A DNA stretch of 43,640 nt from Omnitrophica bacterium GWA2_41_15 (GTDB lineage: Bacteria; Omnitrophota; Gorgyraeia; Gygaellales; Profunditerraquicolaceae), in contig CAKKSP010000031.1 in NCBI GenBank assembly GCA_919902045.1, positions 1 to 43,640 of the forward strand, written 5' to 3'. A program made the position numbers and the translations under genes. The number at the start of each line of letters is the position of its first letter. Position 1 is the stretch's first letter. The notes under the pieces are model-generated. The model was not told the origin of the DNA. It made no database searches and worked only from the letters and a program-made list of their open reading frames with translations. Below are positions 24,625 to 31,018 of this stretch, piece after piece.

Positions 24625-24760
24625 TTCCTACTGATAAAGGCAAACCAGCAGTAATGCTGGGACCCCGCCAAAAAGATTGGCGGGCCCGCCGAAGCATTGT
24701 GGCGGGGCAAAGTCATGAGCCCTTAAGAAGATTAAGGGTGGTCTGGCCGCCAAAGAGGTA
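24625..24760 (+). ncRNA. Cyclic-di-GMP-I (GEMM) type riboswitch with a 43-nt insertion in the core
   Basis: Class I landmarks appear in order: GGCAAACC (24639), a CCAGCA-GTAA-TGCTGG hairpin with a GNRA tetraloop, GGGAC, then after an insertion GCAAAGTC (24707), a P3 stem CCCTTAA/TTAAGGG, and GGTGGTCTGGCCGCC, which fits the 3' conserved GGTAGCCGGGTTACC. The canonical GGGACGCAAAG is split after GAC by 24664-24706, two tandem hairpins with identical CCCGCC/GGCGGG arms. Class I RNAs bind c-di-GMP around this junction, so function could be lost or changed. A terminator follows, as expected for transcriptional control. Confidence 0.75.
24664..24706. repeat. 43-nt double hairpin inserted in the riboswitch
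   Basis: CCCGCC-9 nt-GGCGGG is followed directly by CCCGCC-10 nt-GGCGGG. Removing it restores an uninterrupted GEMM core, so it is best seen as an insertion. Confidence 0.7.
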
Positions 24761-24771
24761 ATAATTTGATA

Positions 24772-24795
24772 CCCTAAGGCCAACCTTAGGGTTTT
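24772..24795 (+). terminator. Intrinsic terminator of the c-di-GMP riboswitch
   Basis: CCCTAAGG-CCAA-CCTTAGGG followed by TTTT. It lies 12-20 bases after the aptamer. GGCCAACCTTA in its 3' half could instead pair with the aptamer's TAAGG...TGGCC, a possible antiterminator. Confidence 0.75.
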
Positions 24796-24807
24796 CCATT
24801 TTAAATA

Positions 24808-24899
24808 CCCCGGCGATTGCTGATATCAGATATAGCAGATCGACCGGGGTTTATTGTGCAGAAAGCACACACCTGCCCCATTCCGATTGGGCAGGGTGT
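24808..24899 (+). ncRNA. Structured leader: long hairpin and paired-hairpin element A
   Basis: CCCCGG (24808) pairs with CCGGGG (24844), with more pairing inside. It is followed by GTGC-AGAAA-GCAC and by a stem ACACC TGCCC / GGGCA g GGTGT capped by ATTCCGA (24856-24899). A second element with the same plan and compensating base changes lies at 30846-30888. I do not recognise the motif. It ends 7-16 bases before the ribosome-binding site of the next gene. Confidence 0.5.
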
Positions 24900-24915
24900 A
24901 ATAAAAGAGGCAAAA

Positions 24916-25185
24916 ATGATTGCACAGACACACAAAATCCAGCGCGTAGTAACCTTCTTGAACCGTAATGAGATTGATTTTTTGGACAAATTCGGCAAGG
25001 ACGCGCTCTTCTCTACCGGATCTAAACTTTCCAGGGCCAAGCTTATTGCCTGGATGGTTGATATTTTAGATCAGCTTAAGGTCAGCGGTAAAGGTATCCG
25101 TTCTGAAAAAGATTTTGAGCAGAAAGTTATTGAACTTTTAAAAAAACAGAACCCACCTGCCACGGAAGGGTCCCCCCTGCCTTAA
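24916..25185 (+). CDS. Small ribbon-helix-helix-like protein
   Basis: 89 aa from the ATG at 24916, preceded by AAAGAGG; the longer ORF-track start runs through structured leader RNA and is not believed. RVVTFLNRNEIDFLDKFGKDALFSTGSKLSRAKLIAWMVDILDQL has the beta strand followed by two helices of a CopG/Arc-type DNA-binding protein, with the Ser-Arg start of helix 2. No partner toxin is seen next to it. Its last codons (SPLP) and stop are formed by a palindrome. It is probably under riboswitch control; the target is unknown. Confidence 0.6.
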   Translation: MIAQTHKIQRVVTFLNRNEIDFLDKFGKDALFSTGSKLSRAKLIAWMVDILDQLKVSGKGIRSEKDFEQKVIELLKKQNPPATEGSPLP

Positions 25186-25195
25186 TCGGCAGGGG
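25174..25195. repeat. Palindrome CCCCTGCC...GGCAGGGG containing a stop codon
   Basis: Perfect 8-bp arms around TTAATC. The TAA in the loop is the stop of the RHH-like gene. No T-run follows, so the next gene can be cotranscribed. Confidence 0.75.
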
Positions 25196-25230
25196 CAACT
25201 TTAATCACAGAGGTGAAAGGAGAAGAGATT

Positions 25231-25467
25231 ATGAAAAAACTTATCCTCGCAACACTTTTAAGCATGATAATTTTAAGCATGGCAGGCGGATTGGCTTTTG
25301 CTGAAACAAAATCATTGGTAGTTTCCTGCACTATTCCGGCAATTCCAGGTGTAAATGTTCCACTTATTGAGGAGCAGAGTGTAAGGCAAGCTGAAGTTAC
25401 TCAAACCGAGGTTATTGAAGAAGAAACTAAACCCATGCTGTTGGTAAAAACTCTTTATGATCGCTAA
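25231..25467 (+). CDS. Small secreted protein of unknown function
   Basis: 78 aa from the ATG at 25231, which has a good ribosome-binding site (GGAGAAG). The upstream GTG in the ORF track is inside that site. It has a signal peptide (MKKLILATLLSMIILSMAGGLAFA), then about 54 residues with SLVVSCTIPAIPGVNVPLIEEQ and an acidic middle (EVTQTEVIEEETK). One Cys remains in the mature part. I do not recognise the family. It is the second gene behind the c-di-GMP-type riboswitch and faces the usher-like gene tail to tail. Confidence 0.65.
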   Translation: MKKLILATLLSMIILSMAGGLAFAETKSLVVSCTIPAIPGVNVPLIEEQSVRQAEVTQTEVIEEETKPMLLVKTLYDR

Positions 25468-25472
25468 CCTTA

Positions 25473-25498
25473 GTAGGGCAGGTTTAAACCTGCCCTAC
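25473..25498. repeat. 26-bp palindrome, GTAGGGCAGGTTT family (copy 3)
   Basis: Identical to copy 1 at 12302-12327. It lies between the ends of two convergent genes and could serve as a weak bidirectional stem-loop, but it lacks T-runs. Confidence 0.9.
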
Positions 25499-25522
25499 AC
25501 AGCTTAATTGGTCTTTTCTTAT

Positions 25523-28354
25523 CTACTCAGTTTTCCTTACAGGGATATTATGCTGGTATATCGCCCCTTCGGAAATCTCCACTTCTTTATAGATAGGAAC
25601 GAGCGGTATATATTGCGCAGGTAAAGTTGCAATATCAAGCCTTAGAGTATGCTTACCTAATTTAGGCGCCTTAAAATAATACCTTCCGGAACTATCCGTC
25701 TTAGCTTTGCTTCCGTCTTCAAGCACCAAAACTACATTTCCAATGCCTTTTTCGCTTGAGCCGATCTTGCCGTCTCCGTCAATATCCTGAAAAACATATC
25801 CCGAAACCTCTGTGCGGCTTGCAATACCAAAATTTATCTCGGTTATTTTGCCGTTAGTTATCGAAACTTCCTGAACAGCCGGGCCGGTTAAGCTATACCC
25901 TCTTGGCAAAGAATCATTATCAATACTTACCGTTATTTTCCTTGCCCTTATCTTATGAAAACTATAGCAGCCGAAAACATCGGTAACTGCTGATTTCTTT
26001 TTGCCAAGCAATATTTTTACATTATGCACAGGAGCCTCATCACGCTGACGCAGGCCGTCTCCGTTTGTATCTTTAAAAACCATCCCCTGAATTACGCCAA
26101 CCGGATCCCAACGCAATCCGGTATCCCAGGAATAACGCATCCCGGCGTAAAAATTAGCATCCACGCGCTTTGTAACATCCGGATTATCCGCCCATACGTT
26201 ACGCACGCGCATATTCGCATAAATTTCCGTATCCGGCTTAGGCCGATATGTAAGTTCGCCAAAACTGTCTAAATAATCCTCTCCGGAAAGAAAACTAAAC
26301 GTGGAAAGCGAATCTTCCTCGTCTCTATACATCGAACGCAGGCTAAGATAAAACGGCGTTTTAGAGATCCTTCCTTGCCAATCTAACCCTGTTTGATAAG
26401 CTTGCGGGCTGCTCGTTTCATCGGTAATTAAACCTTTTGCCCAACTATATTCCTGGTCAAAGAAATAATTCAAATTATCTATCAGGTTAAACCTTATTCC
26501 GCCATAAAGTTTATTACTATAATAACTCATAGCAGGAGAGCTAAAATACTGATTATAATTATACCGGTAAGATATATACGTATTCACCCGCCTGATCCAA
26601 TCAAATCCACGGTATAACCCTAATCCGGCATTATGCGACCTAAAACCCGCGACTCTTCCCAGATCATTAAGCAAAGAATAATCCGCACGCACACTGGTAA
26701 GCGGATTGATCTGATAACTAGCATTAGTACTAAGATCTTCGTTTAACCGATTAAGATTATCGGGGCTTGCAAAAAGCCGGTCTCTGAATACGTCAAGGCG
26801 CGTAGAAATACTTAATTTTTCCGTGGGGTTATAATCAAAATTAGTCAACATCCCGATCTCTCCCTGCCTCCAGCCCATTCCGGTCATAGATTTGAATGAA
26901 ACAGCACTGCAACGAAATTCGTTACTTAGGCTGGCATGAGTAAAACCATAATTACTCTTTAAAAGATAGGCAAATGTATCGGAATCAAAACCCACCTCAT
27001 AACCAAGCTTCCATTTTTCCAAATTATTTTCACCCTTGAAATCATAACCATAGCGGTTAAGATCAACGGGGCGGTCGCGGCCTGAACCCTGGAACACGCT
27101 TCCTTCATAAAGCTGATTTTTGGTAGGGGTGAATTTGAGGTCAAATCCGCTAAGAAAAGAGTTATTTAGTTTGCCTAAACCGGGTGAAAGGCCAGCATAC
27201 CTGCCGCCTCCTTCCCTGCCCCAAAAAGTCGTATAATTAATTTTATTATTGAATGCCGGGGAGGAAAAATTTACTCCCCGCAGATTGGCTCCGGAAAAAA
27301 CGATATTACTTATTCCGGGTGAAACATCAAAACCATGCAGAGAAAAATCATTAAAACCCCAGAGTTTTCCCTTGGTAAGGCCCATACTAAAATAAGTTAC
27401 ATCCGTAGTAGTCTGTGAAGTACTTAAAGATAACCCGGAATCAAACAACCCGTAAGGAGTTTCTCCGTCAAGGTTAAAAGCATGCCCCCAGGAATAAGAA
27501 GTGCGTTTTAACGATCTATCGAATCTTCTGCCGGTTTCAAAAGAAGACCATTCCACATTATAACGCAGCCTGAAATTGCCCGCCCTTTTTTCTTCTAAAA
27601 GGTTCTCCTCTTCAACTGTCGGGCCAGCAGCTTTTTTAGGCATAGTCATTATCTCTACTGTCCAGCGCCCCTGGCTATCCCAGATATGAAGATAGGTATA
27701 TCCTAAATTCTCACCTCTTACCAGAAGCGTGTTGCTATCTTTACGCTGCACCGTGATAATATCCGGCTGGGTAACTAAAAAACGCTCTATACCCCTACCT
27801 GCAATATTTAAAGCATTTCCCTGTTCAATTTCAATTGGCTGGGTAATATTCTTAAAACTATCCCCTAATTCTATGGTGTATTTTGCTGAAGTTTTTACAG
27901 GGAAAGCCGGGCTAACTACTTCAGAAGGCGGCGGTAAAACAGAAGATTTTTTAATCTTAGGAGCAGTTACTTGCTCAGGTGGCGGGAGAATTACTGTTTT
28001 TTTAGGAGAAATCTTTTCTTGTCTGAATACGCTGGGTTTAGGCGTAGTCGGTTTAATTACAGGAGGACTTGAAACAGAAGACTCTGGTTGTAATTGAGGT
28101 TTTACTACGGAAGTTTCCTCAACAGGAGTTCCTCCTTCAAGCATCTGAATATATTGTTTGGCTAACTGGCTATCAGGATTAACCAGTAAAGCCTTATGAA
28201 ACTCATCTAATGCCATATCCTGCCTGCCCTGCTCGTGAAACTTCACTCCGAGCTGGCAAAGATATTCAACCATCATACTTTCAGCCCAGGCATAAGGCAA
28301 AATAGAGTTTAACAAAGCTAATGTCAAAATTAAGCAGGAAAATCTTTTTAGCAT
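25523..28354 (-). CDS. Usher-like outer-membrane protein: TPR, secretin-N-type domain, beta-barrel, two SdrD-like domains
   Basis: 943 aa with signal peptide. In order: one TPR (about residues 28-70), a Pro-rich linker (75-150), a pilus-formation/secretin N-terminal type domain (about 155-240: LGDSFKNITQPIEIEQGNALNIAGRGIERFLVTQPDIITVQRKDSNTLLVRGENLGYTYLHIWD), a long aromatic, strand-rich region likely to be a beta-barrel (about 255-760), and two SdrD/carboxypeptidase-regulatory-like domains with Ca-type loops (KDTNGDGLRQRDE; QDIDGDGKIGSSE). It is not a close relative of FimD. Its TAATG overlap with a chaperone gene suggests an export pore for chaperoned subunits (inference). Confidence 0.72.
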   Translation of the reverse strand: MLKRFSCLILTLALLNSILPYAWAESMMVEYLCQLGVKFHEQGRQDMALDEFHKALLVNPDSQLAKQYIQMLEGGTPVEETSVVKPQLQPESSVSSPPVIKPTTPKPSVFRQEKISPKKTVILPPPEQVTAPKIKKSSVLPPPSEVVSPAFPVKTSAKYTIELGDSFKNITQPIEIEQGNALNIAGRGIERFLVTQPDIITVQRKDSNTLLVRGENLGYTYLHIWDSQGRWTVEIMTMPKKAAGPTVEEENLLEEKRAGNFRLRYNVEWSSFETGRRFDRSLKRTSYSWGHAFNLDGETPYGLFDSGLSLSTSQTTTDVTYFSMGLTKGKLWGFNDFSLHGFDVSPGISNIVFSGANLRGVNFSSPAFNNKINYTTFWGREGGGRYAGLSPGLGKLNNSFLSGFDLKFTPTKNQLYEGSVFQGSGRDRPVDLNRYGYDFKGENNLEKWKLGYEVGFDSDTFAYLLKSNYGFTHASLSNEFRCSAVSFKSMTGMGWRQGEIGMLTNFDYNPTEKLSISTRLDVFRDRLFASPDNLNRLNEDLSTNASYQINPLTSVRADYSLLNDLGRVAGFRSHNAGLGLYRGFDWIRRVNTYISYRYNYNQYFSSPAMSYYSNKLYGGIRFNLIDNLNYFFDQEYSWAKGLITDETSSPQAYQTGLDWQGRISKTPFYLSLRSMYRDEEDSLSTFSFLSGEDYLDSFGELTYRPKPDTEIYANMRVRNVWADNPDVTKRVDANFYAGMRYSWDTGLRWDPVGVIQGMVFKDTNGDGLRQRDEAPVHNVKILLGKKKSAVTDVFGCYSFHKIRARKITVSIDNDSLPRGYSLTGPAVQEVSITNGKITEINFGIASRTEVSGYVFQDIDGDGKIGSSEKGIGNVVLVLEDGSKAKTDSSGRYYFKAPKLGKHTLRLDIATLPAQYIPLVPIYKEVEISEGAIYQHNIPVRKTE

Positions 28355-29214
28355 TAAAGCAGTTCTCCTACCGAAATAATTTTTCCGTTCTCTCCTATGC
28401 TGATCTCCGCTTCTTTAGTGATTGCCGGACCACGCCCGAGTTGAGCCTCTTCAAGCACTTTTCCGATATCAACTGTAATTACTAAATGATATTTTCCTTT
28501 TGGTAAGGGTTTTTTCCAGGAGCCGGTAAGTTTTGCGGAATCACCGGCAAAGGTATAGGCTTCGGCAAAACCTCCCCGCGCTAAAATCATCCCCGCGTCA
28601 TCCATAATATTAAATGATGAAGCAGTAGTAATATCGGTATTACCCGAGTTCTTGAAATCAAGGCTGATATTTAAAGGTGCATCTTTAGTTGAAGTAACGG
28701 AAAGATTGGTAATCTGCGCTTCACGGTTAATTGTTCCTGCCGGTTCAATATAAAATAACGCGCCTATGCGCACCAACATCCCCAGATTTGCGGTTTCTTT
28801 GACATTTGCCGAACCCATCAGGCTTTCAAAAAATAATACCGCATAATGCGCGCCTTTTGCATCCTGCGGCACACGCACAGTAAAATTTAAAATCTGCCTG
28901 CCATAAGAAGGAACAACAAAATCAGAAAGCGAAGTAGTTACCCAGTTTACGCAGGAATTTTTTGTAGAATCCGGAGGCAAAAATGCTTTGCTTCCGTCTT
29001 GAGGTGCTGTATATTTCCAATCTTCAAGATATACTTTTACAGTTACTGATTCTTCGGAAGAATTCTCAACTTCAATTGATCCGCTCTGCGATTGGCCTTG
29101 CGGAACTATCATGCGCACTTTGGTGGGATTTATACGCAAGGAGGCTGCTTCGACATTTGCAACACCAATCAAACATAACGCCGATACAAAAAAAACAGCA
29201 ATTATATTTTTCAT
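28354..29214 (-). CDS. Periplasmic fimbrial-chaperone-like protein (second of pair)
   Basis: 286 aa from the ATG at 29214; the track's TTG start overlaps the previous gene. Signal peptide, then an immunoglobulin-like domain resembling PapD-type donors: SLRINPTKVRMIVPQGQSQSGSIEVENSSEESVTVKVYLEDW, SCVNWVTTSLSDFVVPSYGRQILNFTVRVPQDAKGAHYAVLFFE, followed by a second beta domain (ITNLSVTSTKDAPLNISLDFKNSGNTDI). It is clearly paralogous to the preceding gene product (shared ST(K)xSCxxW, PxDAKGxxxAVLFFE). It probably binds secreted subunits in the periplasm. No Shine-Dalgarno sequence, so it is likely coupled to its neighbour. Confidence 0.75.
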   Translation of the reverse strand: MKNIIAVFFVSALCLIGVANVEAASLRINPTKVRMIVPQGQSQSGSIEVENSSEESVTVKVYLEDWKYTAPQDGSKAFLPPDSTKNSCVNWVTTSLSDFVVPSYGRQILNFTVRVPQDAKGAHYAVLFFESLMGSANVKETANLGMLVRIGALFYIEPAGTINREAQITNLSVTSTKDAPLNISLDFKNSGNTDITTASSFNIMDDAGMILARGGFAEAYTFAGDSAKLTGSWKKPLPKGKYHLVITVDIGKVLEEAQLGRGPAITKEAEISIGENGKIISVGELL

Positions 29215-29218
29215 CGTG

Positions 29219-29989
29219 TTATTCAATAGTAAATTCGCTTTCCTTAATTAACGCCGGCTCTCCTTCTAGATCAAAACTAACAACTAAATTATATTTCCCT
29301 TTAGAAATTTCTTTACTAAATTTAATTAACAGGGGCACCCAGGTTTGCTCCGGCATATAAACTTTTTTGATCTTACCTCTATCAACAACTATACCTGCCG
29401 CATCCATTACATAAAATGACGGCTCTGAAATTATAAATGTATCTCCGGCATTATGTAACTGTCCACGTACATTCTTGGAAGTAAAACTTAAATCTTCTAA
29501 AGCAATATTGTGCGTCTTGTTAATTGTCTGCACAAAAAACGGCACACCCATACGCAAAGTCAAACCCATGCCTTCCTGGCTTACTGCATCAGAAAGCTTT
29601 TCAAAAAAGAGTACAGCGTTATAACCACCTTTGGCATCAGCTGGGACTTTAATTTCACAATTTACGGTTTGGGTTGCACCCGGGCCAAGCTCAAATTCCG
29701 CAGGGTTAACTATCATCCATTTACCGCAAGAACGCTTTGTCGAACCTAAAGGCTTTAATTCTTTTAACCCGTCAAAAGGTTTAACATATACAAAATCTTC
29801 AAAAGACGCCTTTACTCTTATCGGAGTAGTCCCAATATTATCCACACTAACTTTATGTGTTACGGTTTCACCTGGTTTAACAGAAAATACTCTTGCCTCA
29901 TTCTGATCAGGACGAACTTGCGCAAAAACATATGAAGCCGTAGTAAAAAATAAAGTTGCAATTACTAAACCGATAATTGTCTTTTTCAT
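29219..29989 (-). CDS. Periplasmic fimbrial-chaperone-like protein (first of pair)
   Basis: 256 aa with signal peptide (MKKTIIGLVIATLFFTTASYVFA). The two-domain beta architecture matches the next gene: FSVKPGETVTHKVSVDNIGTTPIRVKASFEDFVYV, STKRSCGKWMIVNPAEFELGPGATQTVNCEIKVPADAKGGYNAVLFFEKL, LRMGVPFFVQTINKTHNIALEDLSF. It ends in SKGKYNLVVSFDLEGEPALIKESEFTIE, parallel to the paralogue's end. It follows the subunit gene after a 12-bp stem-loop. The chaperone role is inferred from fold-like motifs and from the subunit-chaperone-chaperone-usher order. Confidence 0.75.
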   Translation of the reverse strand: MKKTIIGLVIATLFFTTASYVFAQVRPDQNEARVFSVKPGETVTHKVSVDNIGTTPIRVKASFEDFVYVKPFDGLKELKPLGSTKRSCGKWMIVNPAEFELGPGATQTVNCEIKVPADAKGGYNAVLFFEKLSDAVSQEGMGLTLRMGVPFFVQTINKTHNIALEDLSFTSKNVRGQLHNAGDTFIISEPSFYVMDAAGIVVDRGKIKKVYMPEQTWVPLLIKFSKEISKGKYNLVVSFDLEGEPALIKESEFTIE

Positions 29990-30007
29990 TCAGGCCCCTT
30001 TTGTGTT

Positions 30008-30040
30008 AATCGCTCCGCCATATTTTGCGGCGGAGCGATT
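30008..30040 (-). promoter_or_regulatory. Stem-loop without U-tract between subunit and chaperone genes
   Basis: Perfect 12-bp arms AATCGCTCCGCC / GGCGGAGCGATT around a 9-base loop. On the transcribed minus strand no T-run follows, so it is better explained as an mRNA processing or 3'-protecting hairpin that would favour the subunit message over the chaperone and usher messages. Confidence 0.6.
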
Positions 30041-30062
30041 TGTTTATTATAACTTTAATAAA

Positions 30063-30671
30063 TTAATAAATATCAACTTTAATTTTTCCTTTATAATCGG
30101 TGCCTCCTGCTTGCGTTGCAGTAAAAGGCTTTGCACCTATAGCCTTACTAGCATCATCCCCAGTTGCAATTCCTACATAAACCCTCAACCAACCTTGATT
30201 TGCATAATAATCTGAATTGACAAGAAAACCATTCTTTAGCAATACAGAAGTTGCTGGTAGCAAGTCTTGGGTCTTTTTATCATCGTTAGGGTCGATAATT
30301 GTTTTCACATATGACAAAATTACATGCTCACCAAAATCAAGATCTCCTTCATAACTATAAGCTATAGTTTTTCCTGGAACATGCCCTCCTCCAGACCAAC
30401 CATTATCAATTGCAAAATAAAATTTTGGTAAGTAAATTCCCAAGGATTTGCCAGTCTGAGGATCTTTTGCTTCTTCTAAATTACCGAAAGCCAAATCAGT
30501 TGACTCTACCCAATCTCCGCCCGCTGCAGGAACCTTGCTTATTTTTGCCATAAGAGTTCCTGGAGGAAGGGAAGTTGTAACATCTATGGGTGATATTTGC
30601 GCCATAGACATTGACGACAACACAACCGTAAACCCTATTATTGCTAAAATTAGAATAAATCCTTTTTTCAT
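30063..30671 (-). CDS. Secreted subunit protein, candidate fibre subunit (paralogue of 40375-40956)
   Basis: 202 aa with signal peptide (MKKGFILILAIIGFTVVLSSMSMA) and a strong ribosome-binding site (AGGAGG). The mature part is beta-rich: KISKVPAAGGDWVESTDLAFGNLEE, IYLPKFYFAIDNGW, GWLRVYVGIATGDDASKAIGAKPFT and a C-terminal GTDYKGKIKVDIY. The same GWLRxYxGIATG...DAxGAxP block and an alternating final strand occur in the protein at 40375-40956. Chaperone/usher subunits typically end in such a strand. I know of no named family; subunit status is inferred from position before two chaperones and an usher-like gene. Confidence 0.7.
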   Translation of the reverse strand: MKKGFILILAIIGFTVVLSSMSMAQISPIDVTTSLPPGTLMAKISKVPAAGGDWVESTDLAFGNLEEAKDPQTGKSLGIYLPKFYFAIDNGWSGGGHVPGKTIAYSYEGDLDFGEHVILSYVKTIIDPNDDKKTQDLLPATSVLLKNGFLVNSDYYANQGWLRVYVGIATGDDASKAIGAKPFTATQAGGTDYKGKIKVDIY

Positions 30672-30695
30672 GTTTAAAACCTCCTATTAATGCTT

Positions 30696-30701
30696 ATTAT
30701 A
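30696..30701 (-). promoter_or_regulatory. -10 box upstream of the secreted subunit gene
   Basis: TATAAT on the minus strand, about 25 bases before the ATG, with the ribosome-binding site in between. No good -35 is seen at the right distance, so this may need an activator or be chance. Confidence 0.35.
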
Positions 30702-30760
30702 CTCTACACAACCAGAAAATAAATACTTTTTTATCCGAAAACCACCTCCTTAATGAGCAG

Positions 30761-30803
30761 ATAACTTATGGAGTTTTGTTTTACTTCATGCGACATAAGT
30801 TAT
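30761..30803. repeat. 10-bp perfect inverted repeat upstream of the subunit promoter
   Basis: ATAACTTATG / CATAAGTTAT separated by 23 bases. On the minus strand it lies about 60 bases upstream of the TATAAT box, a position suited to a regulator site or a leader hairpin. Confidence 0.5.
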
Positions 30804-30845
30804 AGTCTGCCTTCGGCAGACGTCTGCGAATTAATCCCGCAGCCT

Positions 30846-30916
30846 GTGCAGAAAGCACGCACCAGCCTATTCCAATAAGGCTGGGTGCTACGCAGTAAAT
30901 TTCGTAAGAAATTTAC
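30846..30916. other. Paired-hairpin element B and adjoining GTAA-capped hairpin
   Basis: GTGC-AGAAA-GCAC followed by GCACC AGCCT / AGGCT g GGTGC with an ATTCCAA loop (30846-30888), the same layout as element A at 24856-24899, including the bulged G. Next to it is a perfect GTAAATTTC-GTAA-GAAATTTAC hairpin. The similarity is in the plus-strand reading, although the flanking genes run on the minus strand. No ORF. Confidence 0.5.
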
Positions 30917-31018
30917 AAGTGCTCAGGCAAGGGAAATCCAATATTTTTGTTTTATCAAGTGACGCTTCTTAAATATCAATTTTAATTAGGCAAGAAGTGT
31001 CCCTAAAATATCCTTATT

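Noticed and set aside
24817-25185. Longer start for the RHH-like gene as given by the ORF track
   Set aside because: The extra 33 codons run through strongly structured leader RNA and lack a ribosome-binding site; the ATG at 24916 has one.
24916-25467. Toxin-antitoxin pair (RHH protein plus small protein)
   Set aside because: The second protein has a clear signal peptide and no toxin motif, and the genes sit behind a riboswitch; nothing supports a TA module.
25473-25498. Palindrome as a bidirectional intrinsic terminator between convergent genes
   Set aside because: There is no T-run on either side and identical copies lie elsewhere in other contexts; a dispersed repeat explains it better.
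30742-30751. Perfect Shine-Dalgarno sequence AAGGAGGTGG on the minus strand upstream of the subunit gene
   Set aside because: It is followed by ATA at the right distance rather than a start codon, so no leader peptide can be supported; it could be chance or a lost uORF.
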